A stretch of DNA of 28,758 nucleotides, taken from contig PBWO01000055.1 of NCBI GenBank assembly GCA_002727275.1, positions 1-28,758 on the forward strand, written 5' to 3'. A model generated the notes under the pieces. That model saw nothing but the letters and a program-made list of their open reading frames with translations. It did not search any database and was not told the origin of the DNA. The position numbers and the translations under genes were made by a program. This DNA is from Methanobacteriota archaeon (GTDB lineage Archaea; Thermoplasmatota; Poseidoniia; Poseidoniales; Thalassarchaeaceae). Below, piece by piece: positions 8,024 through 15,010 of this stretch (positions within the stretch are counted from its first letter, which is position 1; every line of letters begins with the position of its first letter).

Positions 8024-8902
8024 GTGAACATTGTCGACATTACTGACGACTCGGACTATATCGAGAGCATTGGTAAGAAGGCCGCAGCAACTGCAGTTGA
8101 GAACGCACGCGTCGACGTCGCAAACGCCGAGAGAGACGGTGCCATCGGCGCCGCACAGGCTGACAAGACTCGTGAGATCCAGGTCGCTGAGAACATGGCC
8201 GAGGCAGCAAAGGGACGCAAGGCGGCTGAGGCCGATCAGCGTGTATACGTCGAGAATCAGGAAGCTCTCGCAGTTTCCGGTGAGAACGTTGCCCAGGCCG
8301 AGATTGCTAATGCCAACGCAGACCTGAAGGAGGCAGAGGCTTCTGCAAAGCAGAGAGCAGATGTCGCTACTGCTGAGTCCGAGGCCGCCATCCAGCGTGC
8401 CTTTGCCGGCGAGGAGACAGAGCGCCTAAGGGCCAGCGAGATTGTTCGCGAAAACATCCAGAAGCAGCAAATTGAGATTGCTGCCGAAGCAGAGGCTGAA
8501 CGCCAGCGCCGCGTTGCTCGTGGTGAGGCTGATGCAATCCTTGCAGTGTATGAAGCCGAGGCTAAGGGTATCCAGCAAGTTCTGGATGCTAAGGCCCAAG
8601 GTTATCAGAATCTAGTCAACAGTGCTGCTGGCGACCCCAAGGCAGCAGCCACCCTGCTGATGGTAGAGAAGATTGAGAGCATGGTATCGGCACAGGTCGA
8701 GGCAATTCGTAACCTCAAGATCGACAAGGTTACGGTCTGGGACGGAGGTAACAACGCCGACGGCTCGTCTGCAACTAGCAACTTCGTCAGCAGCCTAGTC
8801 CAGAGCCTGCCACCTATTCACGATGTGGCCAAGATGGCAGGAGTAGACCTGCCTGACTACCTCGGCTCGATGGCCGAGGACACAGAAGAAGCTGGCGAGT
8901 AG
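8024..8902 (+). CDS. Flotillin-like protein, C-terminal part (end of SPFH and flotillin coiled-coil domain)
   Basis: From GTG 8024 there are 292 codons; the same frame is open from 8000, just after the TAG. The sequence begins with the last SPFH strand (NIVDITDDSDYIESIGKKAAA), then a long Ala/Glu/Arg-rich helix with many EAE repeats (about residues 20-190), the flotillin coiled-coil, and ends in a Gly-Ser-rich segment and an acidic tail. Valine 191 of the intact protein is the GTG chosen as start here. An AAGGTAGGT lies about 15 bases upstream and might allow re-initiation, but it may simply be coding sequence. If made alone this piece would lack the membrane anchor. Together with 7454-7999 it makes a 482-codon flotillin, close to the usual flotillin length. 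Confidence 0.82.
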   Translation: MNIVDITDDSDYIESIGKKAAATAVENARVDVANAERDGAIGAAQADKTREIQVAENMAEAAKGRKAAEADQRVYVENQEALAVSGENVAQAEIANANADLKEAEASAKQRADVATAESEAAIQRAFAGEETERLRASEIVRENIQKQQIEIAAEAEAERQRRVARGEADAILAVYEAEAKGIQQVLDAKAQGYQNLVNSAAGDPKAAATLLMVEKIESMVSAQVEAIRNLKIDKVTVWDGGNNADGSSATSNFVSSLVQSLPPIHDVAKMAGVDLPDYLGSMAEDTEEAGE

Positions 8903-8922
8903 ACTGTCCCTCCGGGACAGTC
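8902..8922 (+). terminator. Perfect 9-bp hairpin right after the flotillin stop
   Basis: GACTGTCCC (8902-8910) and GGGACAGTC (8914-8922) pair perfectly around a TCC loop, starting on the last base of the flotillin stop codon. No T-run follows, so it is not a bacterial-type intrinsic terminator. It may mark the 3' end of the transcript, or protect it, before the thiolase gene that starts at 8955. Confidence 0.45.
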
Positions 8923-8954
8923 ACCCTCATGAGGCGGACTCGCTTGGCCATGCC

Positions 8955-10190
8955 ATGTCCAGAACTGATGTGGTGATTGTTGGAGGAGCCCGAACTCCGT
9001 TCTGCGAGTGGCTAGGTGGGAAGCGCGGAGATGGCGAGTTCGGAGGCAGACTAGCATCTCTATCTACTGAAGAACTCGGCTCTATTGCTATTCAAGGAGC
9101 TTTGCAGAAGTCCAACACAGAACCAGACTCAGTCAACCATGTTGTTATGGGGCACGCATTACAGACTTCAGGACAGGCGATTTATGGTGCCCGGCACGCA
9201 GGACTCAATGCAGGCATTCCGATGGAAGTACCCATGCTCACGCTAAACCGTCTTTGTGGTAGTGGCGCGCAATCTATTGTTTCTGGCTCGCAGATGATAA
9301 TGCTTGGTGAGGCAGAGGTCGTAGTTGCTGGCGGTATGGAAAATCTTTCTCAGGCACCGCATGTGCTGAGGGGAGAGAGGACAACACACAAGTTGGGCAG
9401 ACCTCCTCAAGAGGGATACGTTCTAACCAAGGACATGGAGGATTACTTCTTCACCAATTTGATTGACAATACCTGCGATTCTTTCATGGCCCAGACCAGT
9501 GACAGGCTATGTCACAAGGTCGGCGTGACCAGAGAACAAGCAGACGAGTTCGCAGCGCTTAGCCATTCTAGAACCGAACAGAGCATCGACTCAGGACTCT
9601 TCGAGTGCGAAATCGTTGAGGTTGAGACTCATGATGGCAAAGTTACCGCAGCCCACGAGGATCACTTTGTACGAAATACTACAGTTGAATCACTCTCCAG
9701 CCTGAGGCCGCATTTTGGCCCCAATTCACTCGTTACTGCAGGCAATGCATCTGGAGTAGTTGATGGAGCAGCCGCTGTTGTCCTGAAATCTGCGGAGAGG
9801 GCTGCAGCAGATGGGGATGAACCACTAGCTAGAATAGTAGATTGGGGAATAGTAGGGCTAGACCCCTCGATTATGGCTTACGGGCCAGTGCCGAGCAGTA
9901 GACTAGCACTGGATCGAGCAGGCCTCAGTATCGAGGATATTGATAGATGGGAGATTAACGAGGCATTTTCCGGCCAAGCAGTAGCTTGCATACAGGAACT
10001 AGGCCTAGACATTGACAGGGTCAATGTCAACGGAGGGGCAGTCGGCCTAGGCCACCCTCTTGCTGCAACTGGGACTAGACTGGTCCTAACTTTGGCCCAT
10101 GAACTCAAGCGAAGTGGCGGTAAGTATGGAGTTGCCACGGCATGTATAGGCGGTGGGCAAGGAATCGCTGTAATCATCGAATCTTGCTGA
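8955..10190 (+). CDS. Thiolase family protein (acetyl-CoA acetyltransferase type)
   Basis: A 411-residue thiolase with the three catalytic regions intact: nucleophile Cys101 in NRLCGSGAQ, the NEAF loop at 335-338, His367 in GGAVGLGHPLAATG, and second Cys397 in CIGGGQG. It catalyses the reversible Claisen condensation of two acyl-CoA molecules or thiolysis of 3-ketoacyl-CoA. Length is slightly above the usual 390-400. The motif set fits acetoacetyl-CoA thiolases of the biosynthetic or beta-oxidation type rather than the SCP2-like archaeal thiolases that partner HMG-CoA synthase and a DUF35 protein; neither is next door. It stands alone between the flotillin hairpin and the DUF2061 genes, so its pathway is not set by context. 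Confidence 0.92.
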   Translation: MSRTDVVIVGGARTPFCEWLGGKRGDGEFGGRLASLSTEELGSIAIQGALQKSNTEPDSVNHVVMGHALQTSGQAIYGARHAGLNAGIPMEVPMLTLNRLCGSGAQSIVSGSQMIMLGEAEVVVAGGMENLSQAPHVLRGERTTHKLGRPPQEGYVLTKDMEDYFFTNLIDNTCDSFMAQTSDRLCHKVGVTREQADEFAALSHSRTEQSIDSGLFECEIVEVETHDGKVTAAHEDHFVRNTTVESLSSLRPHFGPNSLVTAGNASGVVDGAAAVVLKSAERAAADGDEPLARIVDWGIVGLDPSIMAYGPVPSSRLALDRAGLSIEDIDRWEINEAFSGQAVACIQELGLDIDRVNVNGGAVGLGHPLAATGTRLVLTLAHELKRSGGKYGVATACIGGGQGIAVIIESC

Positions 10191-10225
10191 TTCTAAGTCT
10201 TAATCTGCCGTAGGAGGAGTTATCC

Positions 10226-10294
10226 ATGATGGATTCGAGCGCCACGCATGGCAGAACACATACCCGGCACAGGGCACGCAAACAGAACTCGTAG
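10226..10294 (+). CDS. Possible 22-codon leader ORF upstream of DUF2061 gene
   Basis: The strongest ribosome-binding site in this gap (GGAGGAG, 10213-10219) is spaced 6 bases from ATG ATG at 10226, which opens a frame ending at TAG 10292-10294. The peptide, MMDSSATHGRTHTRHRARKQ plus two residues, is rich in His and Arg. It overlaps the start of the DUF2061 protein in another frame, whose own ATG (10248) has no clear ribosome-binding site. It may be a leader whose translation opens the start of the next gene, or chance. No homology can be judged at this length. Confidence 0.3.
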   Translation: MMDSSATHGRTHTRHRARKQNS

Positions 10295-10508
10295 TATTGT
10301 AAAGACATTCAGTTGGAGATTTATTGCTACAACTGACACGATTATTATCGCCAGAGTCATCACCGGTAGTTGGACCGTGGGATTCGGAATAGCTAGTATC
10401 GAGGTGATAACCAAGATGTTCCTGTACTACTTCCATGAGAGGGCATGGAGCTGGTCTGATTGGGGCCTCGAGGATGTTGACGTCCCAGACACTGCTCCTG
10501 TTCATTGA
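10248..10508 (+). CDS. DUF2061 family membrane protein (copy 1)
   Basis: This 86-residue protein carries the DUF2061 pattern from about residue 14: 'RSIVKTFSWRFIATTDTIII', a Thr-Gly turn (VITGS), a second helix ending in EVITKMFLYYFHERAW, and a WG near the end. The K-T-x-S-W-R start and the Y-Y-x-H-E-R-x-W motif are diagnostic. The two short hydrophobic helices suggest a small inner-membrane protein; its function is unknown. A second copy follows 37 bases downstream of its stop or a little further, depending on the start chosen. ATG 10248 has little upstream ribosome-binding sequence; a leader ORF with a strong site overlaps it. Confidence 0.82.
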   Translation: MAEHIPGTGHANRTRSIVKTFSWRFIATTDTIIIARVITGSWTVGFGIASIEVITKMFLYYFHERAWSWSDWGLEDVDVPDTAPVH

Positions 10509-10602
10509 TGGCAGTCCAAACTGACTACAGAAATCACTTGATGATTTGTTTGATGACCGTTGGTATTATTTGTCAGATGCAAAGGCCGCCCCTCCAGTTA
10601 AC

Positions 10603-10812
10603 ATGGGGCAGACGCGTAAGCGGACTTTGATTAAGGCGACCACTTGGAGGGCCATTGCTTCTTTGACCGGTGCAGCCATAGTCGTAGCGATGACAGGACA
10701 CTTGGAGCACGGAGGGACTTTCCTCGCTGCCGACGTTTCTCTCAAGATGGTCTTCTATTACATGCATGAGCGAGGCTGGGACGCCATTTCATGGGGCATC
10801 CTAGCAGATTAG
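10603..10812 (+). CDS. DUF2061 family membrane protein (copy 2)
   Basis: A second member of the same family: RTLIKATTWRAIASLTGAAI, then the H-G-G loop, a helix with DVSLKMVFYYMHERGWD and a terminal SWG. It has all DUF2061 hallmarks but is clearly diverged from copy 1, so this is not a recent duplication. The ATG at 10603 gives 69 residues and fits the family start; a TTG at 10546 in the same frame would add 19 residues. A TATTATTT stretch at 10563-10570 lies at a fair distance for a TATA element of a nearly leaderless transcript from 10603. The stop TAG overlaps the convergent molybdoenzyme gene by 4 bases. Confidence 0.8.
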   Translation: MGQTRKRTLIKATTWRAIASLTGAAIVVAMTGHLEHGGTFLAADVSLKMVFYYMHERGWDAISWGILAD

Positions 10813-13535
10813 TCCTCGATGTACCAGTGCTCCATTTTCGGAGACAACGGCCTCTTCATCCATAACGGCCTCCTTTCTCTTCGGGGATGAGTCTCGCGCT
10901 GTTTGGCCATCTCATTCCAACGCTTGTAGTACTCGAATGACTTCTCTGTATCGACCTCAACATCACCATATTTCTCATCCTTTGAAGGGCGGCTAAGCCG
11001 AACCTTCTGCAACCAGCAGTGCGCCCCACTAATCGGATCCGGCTGCACGGCGTGAGTGATATTCTGATGCACCCCTCCATCTCGCCACCAAATCCGGTTG
11101 GTATCCGGATCCTCAGACTCCCAAGGAGAAACTCCCGAGACTGTCCTCATCTTCTGCTTGCCTCCTCCTATGTCCTCTATCTGCACCTCATTGCTCAGGA
11201 ACTTGTTGCCTTGGTCCTGCGAGCGCCTCCAGCGTCCAATGTGATGCGAGCACCCGACTACTCCAGGCTTGATGCCTTCAGTAACCCATACCTTGTCTAC
11301 GAACCAACCAATCTCAGTCTCAATTTTGAGCAGGTCTCCTTCCGAGACTCCGAGTTTGTCAGCATCTTTGGGATGAATCCAGATTGGATTGCGATGCCCA
11401 ATCTCGACCAGCCACTTAGCATTGGCCGATCTTGAGTGAATGTGCTGTGGCAGGCGGAAGTTGGGGAGCAGGCAGTACTCATCTTCACCTTGCAGGTTAT
11501 CAGGGTGGACATGACTCTTGACACGATAGTGGGGGATAGAATGCTCCGGGTATCCGAACTCGACCATGGTGTTTGAGTAGAACTCCTGCTTTCCACTGGG
11601 GGTGGGCCAACCCTCCTCTTCATGCTTGGAATAAGTCGATTCCTCAATCAGGAAGGCGCCGTGCTTGCGCATGTATCCTAGAGCATCCAATCCCTCCTCG
11701 GCTGCTGCCTCTGTAAGTCCCGGAACCCTCTCGAAGGTGTACTGATAGTACTCATCGATGGTAATTTTCTCGCCTTCTCTGTACGGACTCATGAAGTGCT
11801 CGCGGATACCCATGGTACCATCGTCAATCCTCCATGATAGCTCGTTCCAGAATTCATCCTCTTCCCAAACCTCTCCAGGATTCACCTCGCTGGTGAACTT
11901 GACATCCCTGCCTTCTCTACGGGCAAACTCTCGCAATACAGGTTGCCGGAACGCCACCCACTTGCCCGCGGACGTGGCGTATGAGTTGATATCGTGGCGT
12001 TCAGATGCGTGACCCATCGGTAGGACGTAGTCCGCGAAGAAGGCAGTCTCATTCCAAGTAGGGGTCAGCGCGATGTGGCAACCGATACTATCCTCTCCCT
12101 CAAGCATCCGCATCCAGGAGAATCCGTCAGGATAGGTCCAGACTGGGTTGAAGACTCGGGTGAAGTAGACATCGATCTCTCCACGTCCGTCTCTGATTAG
12201 ATGAGGCAGTATGTGACTCATCTCATAGTGTGCTAGAGTGTACTCGGGAGGGAAGTGCAACTCATTCCAACCGTCAGGGGCTTCCGGTTCGTCGAACAGT
12301 TCAGGGCTGAATTTCGACCACGAGTTCGGAGATGTACCCCCTTCTGTTCCTACACTCCCAGTCAGAACATTCAGCAGGTGAAGAGCCCGGGCAACCTGCC
12401 AGCCACCTAGATTTCCTATTGCAGCCGAGCGCCACACATGGGTGCTGAGCCTGCTTCCCGCATTTGCTACAACCTCTCCCGCCTCAATCACTTGCTCAAT
12501 AGGAATACGGCACTCTGAAGCCGCGAACTCAGGGGTGTATTCTGCGTACTCTTCTAATAGCAACTCGACAAATCGCTCGAAGGTCTTAGGCTCGTCGGGG
12601 TGGTCAGCCTGCAACCAGTCTTCCCAGTTGACCCAATTTTCTAGGAAGTCTCTATCGTAGAGTTCGCGCTCCAGAATCATCCTTGCCCAAGCTAGGAATA
12701 GGGCAGTTTCGGAGCCGGGCCATGTCGGCAACCAATGGTCTGCCATGGAAGCGGTGTTGGAGAGTCTGGGATCAATTACAATCAGTTTGGCACCGTCAAT
12801 CATGCCCTCCAAAATCCTCTGTGCATGTGGATTGAAGTAGTGCCCAGTCTCCAAGTGAGAGGATGTTAGAAGAATGACCTTTGCATTGGAATGGTCGGGT
12901 GATGGACGATCGTGCTTGTGCCATAGACTGTATCCGGTTCGGGCCCCAGATGAACAGATATTGGTGTGGCTGTTGTGCCCATCGACTCCCCAAGCCTTCA
13001 GCACCCTCTCGACGTATCCTTCATTCCCCGGCCTGCCGACATGATACACTACCTTGTCCTTGGCTCCGGTCTTGAGCGAGGCTCTGATTTTTGTTGAAAT
13101 CTCATCAAGAGCTTGGTCCCAGTAGATCCTCTGCCACTTGCCCTCGCCGCGCTTCCCAACTCGCTTGAGCGGGTACAATATTCTCTCTGTGTCATTGATT
13201 TGATTGATTGTAGCAGGGCCCTTAGCGCAGTTCCTTCCTCTGCTTCCCGGGTGATGTGGGTTACCTTCGAACTTCGCCACCTCACCTGTGTCCTTGTCAA
13301 CATAGGCTAGCATTCCACAGGCAGACTCGCAGTTGAAGCAAGTGGTAGGTACTAGTGAAAATCTCCTCTCGACCATCTTTGGCCACTCTTGTGCATCCAA
13401 CTCAACATGGTCGTGCCAGTTTTCCGGATTGGGGTACTTGCGCAATTCGTCAGTACTGCCAGAAGAATGAGCACGGTCGAGATCAGGGATGATCCTCATC
13501 TTTTGAGCGATTTTCTCAATAAAGGTCCTCGCCAT
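10809..13535 (-). CDS. Molybdopterin oxidoreductase catalytic subunit (DMSO reductase/CISM family)
   Basis: The 908-residue protein has an N-terminal [4Fe-4S] site (Cys66, Cys69, Cys73, Cys103 with CAKG), molybdopterin-binding segments (GRPGNEGY near 167-174, VIDPRLSNTASMADHWLPTWPGSE at 253-276) and a C-terminal pterin-binding domain (NFRLPQHIHSRSANAKWLVEIGHRNPIWIHPKDADKLGV). Cys194 in HTNICSSGAR is the likely molybdenum ligand. It should be a two-electron redox enzyme for a small inorganic or organic substrate; polysulfide, thiosulfate or similar is possible but not shown. There is no twin-arginine signal (N-terminus MARTFIEKIAQKMR), unlike exported Psr/Phs/Dms enzymes, so it probably faces the cytoplasm. 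It lies 9 bases after the Fe-S/NrfD gene, and its ribosome-binding site GAGGTGA contains that gene's stop codon. Confidence 0.9.
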   Translation of the reverse strand: MARTFIEKIAQKMRIIPDLDRAHSSGSTDELRKYPNPENWHDHVELDAQEWPKMVERRFSLVPTTCFNCESACGMLAYVDKDTGEVAKFEGNPHHPGSRGRNCAKGPATINQINDTERILYPLKRVGKRGEGKWQRIYWDQALDEISTKIRASLKTGAKDKVVYHVGRPGNEGYVERVLKAWGVDGHNSHTNICSSGARTGYSLWHKHDRPSPDHSNAKVILLTSSHLETGHYFNPHAQRILEGMIDGAKLIVIDPRLSNTASMADHWLPTWPGSETALFLAWARMILERELYDRDFLENWVNWEDWLQADHPDEPKTFERFVELLLEEYAEYTPEFAASECRIPIEQVIEAGEVVANAGSRLSTHVWRSAAIGNLGGWQVARALHLLNVLTGSVGTEGGTSPNSWSKFSPELFDEPEAPDGWNELHFPPEYTLAHYEMSHILPHLIRDGRGEIDVYFTRVFNPVWTYPDGFSWMRMLEGEDSIGCHIALTPTWNETAFFADYVLPMGHASERHDINSYATSAGKWVAFRQPVLREFARREGRDVKFTSEVNPGEVWEEDEFWNELSWRIDDGTMGIREHFMSPYREGEKITIDEYYQYTFERVPGLTEAAAEEGLDALGYMRKHGAFLIEESTYSKHEEEGWPTPSGKQEFYSNTMVEFGYPEHSIPHYRVKSHVHPDNLQGEDEYCLLPNFRLPQHIHSRSANAKWLVEIGHRNPIWIHPKDADKLGVSEGDLLKIETEIGWFVDKVWVTEGIKPGVVGCSHHIGRWRRSQDQGNKFLSNEVQIEDIGGGKQKMRTVSGVSPWESEDPDTNRIWWRDGGVHQNITHAVQPDPISGAHCWLQKVRLSRPSKDEKYGDVEVDTEKSFEYYKRWNEMAKQRETHPRRERRPLWMKRPLSPKMEHWYIED

Positions 13536-13544
13536 CTTCTCACC

Positions 13545-14954
13545 TCAATGTAGAGTCTCCAGTTGCGGATCGATAATCGTCCTGTGGCCATGCCAAGCGA
13601 CTAGGATTAGGCAGGGTATGGCTAAAGCAGACAGAAGCAGGTTAGTCGGAGATAACAAGGCGACGCAGGCTGCACCGGCAACTAGTACCTCGAACGTCAT
13701 CTTGGCCGTCAGGGCGCGATCACTTGACCATGACCTGCCCTTGGCTTGCTGCAATAGCCAGGCGGTGTAGATTCCGGTCAGAAGAGCAAGAGGGATTCCA
13801 GCATAGGCGAGATACTCTAGATAGATGCGATCTAAGTCCAGCAGAAGAACTAGGAAACTGCAGCCGAGAACACCTCCAAATACACCCAGTAAGTAGGCTC
13901 CTTTGACGAGCCAGGAGTCCCAATTGGGTCGCAGCATCACATACAGGAATCTCATGGGTCGGTCTAGGTCAATGACCAATAGAATCCCGGTGATTCCTAG
14001 GAAGGAGATGCTGACTATCAGAAGCCTCCACCACAACCCGTCAGTCATCTCTAGATGTCCTGCTAGCATCATCAGCATTGCAACCAGATACGCTCCGCAT
14101 GCTACAGCTTTGGTGAAGACATATGCAGAGACCTCCCAGCCCCACAGCACGCCCTTCGAAGGCTGGTCGTAACTGCGCTTGACATTCTCCTCATCATCGA
14201 GCTTTTCCATTACATCACGGATTATCGCTCGATCTCTAGGTGCAGCGGCCCGTGCCTTTTTCTCAAGAGCCAATTGGATAATCATCGACTGAGTATCAGC
14301 AGCTCCGGCCCTTCGCTCAGCATACTTGGCAAAGTGCCCAACACCTGCCGCTTGATCGGTCCACAGATATTCACCAGAGCGTTCGGTAGCGTGAGGGTCA
14401 AGGCTCTCTTCACTAGTCTCGACGTAGAATACGTTTGGTTTGGCCCCAGACTCTGGCTTTCGCACAGTAGTCTCATGCTCAGAAAGGTAGCCCGAAATCG
14501 ATGAGTTGGGATTATCGAGATCTCCAGAGATAATCGCCTCGACGGGGCATACTATGACACAAGATGGTTCGTAGGAATGCTCAATTCTGTGGGCGCAGTA
14601 GTTGCATTTGGCCGCAGTCCCCTTATTTGGGTCGATATACAAGGCATCATAGGGGCATGCCTGCATACACGACTTGCAGCCAATGCATCGGTCATCATCG
14701 AAGTCGACGATACCATCAGAGCGTGTGAACAGGGCCGTGGTAGGGCAGATGGTGGTACACGGTGAATCTTCACAGTGGTTGCAGCGATGAACACTGAACT
14801 CGCGAGTAACGTCTGGGTAAGTGCCCTTCTCAATGTACTTCACATGAGTTCTGTTGACTCCAATCGGAACGTCGTGCTCAGATTTGCAAGCGACTGTGCA
14901 GGCATGGCATCCGATGCATTTGCGGTTGTCTATCACAAAGCCATAATTGACCAT
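13545..14954 (-). CDS. Fused four-cluster ferredoxin and NrfD-like membrane subunit of the molybdoenzyme
   Basis: Residues 1-140 form a DmsB/PsrB-type electron-transfer domain with sixteen cysteines for four [4Fe-4S] clusters: 13/16/19/23, 58/61/66/70, 90/93/96/100 and 117/120/132/136. A polar linker (about 145-270) follows, then about six membrane helices from residue 273 to 455, including RPMRFLYVMLRPNWDSWLVKG, the NrfD/PsrC signature that binds quinone or menaquinol. Normally these are two separate proteins; here they are one chain. The N-terminus has no signal sequence, so the clusters should sit on the cytoplasmic side, as would the catalytic subunit encoded 9 bases downstream. The product would pass electrons between the molybdenum subunit and the membrane quinone pool. 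Confidence 0.9.
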   Translation of the reverse strand: MVNYGFVIDNRKCIGCHACTVACKSEHDVPIGVNRTHVKYIEKGTYPDVTREFSVHRCNHCEDSPCTTICPTTALFTRSDGIVDFDDDRCIGCKSCMQACPYDALYIDPNKGTAAKCNYCAHRIEHSYEPSCVIVCPVEAIISGDLDNPNSSISGYLSEHETTVRKPESGAKPNVFYVETSEESLDPHATERSGEYLWTDQAAGVGHFAKYAERRAGAADTQSMIIQLALEKKARAAAPRDRAIIRDVMEKLDDEENVKRSYDQPSKGVLWGWEVSAYVFTKAVACGAYLVAMLMMLAGHLEMTDGLWWRLLIVSISFLGITGILLVIDLDRPMRFLYVMLRPNWDSWLVKGAYLLGVFGGVLGCSFLVLLLDLDRIYLEYLAYAGIPLALLTGIYTAWLLQQAKGRSWSSDRALTAKMTFEVLVAGAACVALLSPTNLLLSALAIPCLILVAWHGHRTIIDPQLETLH

Positions 14955-14957
14955 ATT

Positions 14958-14976
14958 CCGCCCTCTACGAGGGCGG
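14958..14976 (-). promoter_or_regulatory. Hairpin covering the ribosome-binding site of the Fe-S/NrfD gene
   Basis: On the minus strand CCGCCCTC and GAGGGCGG pair perfectly (8 bp) around GTA, and the hairpin ends 3 bases before the ATG at 14954. Its 3' arm holds GAGGG, 6 bases from the ATG, which is the only plausible Shine-Dalgarno of this gene. Folding would hide it. It could be a translational switch, or a 3'-end hairpin for the upstream TraB gene, or both. Confidence 0.55.
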
Positions 14977-15010
14977 ACAGGTCACATTGGCAAATGAGTC
15001 TTCGCTATCT

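Noticed and set aside
8031..8327. 98-residue ORF inside the flotillin in another frame
   Set aside because: Ser/Thr/Arg-rich shadow of the Ala/Glu-rich flotillin coding sequence; the flotillin frame is clearly the real one.
8955..10190. Thiolase as part of the archaeal HMG-CoA synthase/DUF35 mevalonate cluster
   Set aside because: No HMG-CoA synthase or DUF35 zinc-ribbon protein is adjacent, and the motifs are those of conventional NEAF/GHP thiolases.
11019..11435. 138-residue plus-strand ORF opposite the molybdoenzyme gene
   Set aside because: Antisense shadow of a conserved coding region with no domain or ribosome-binding site.
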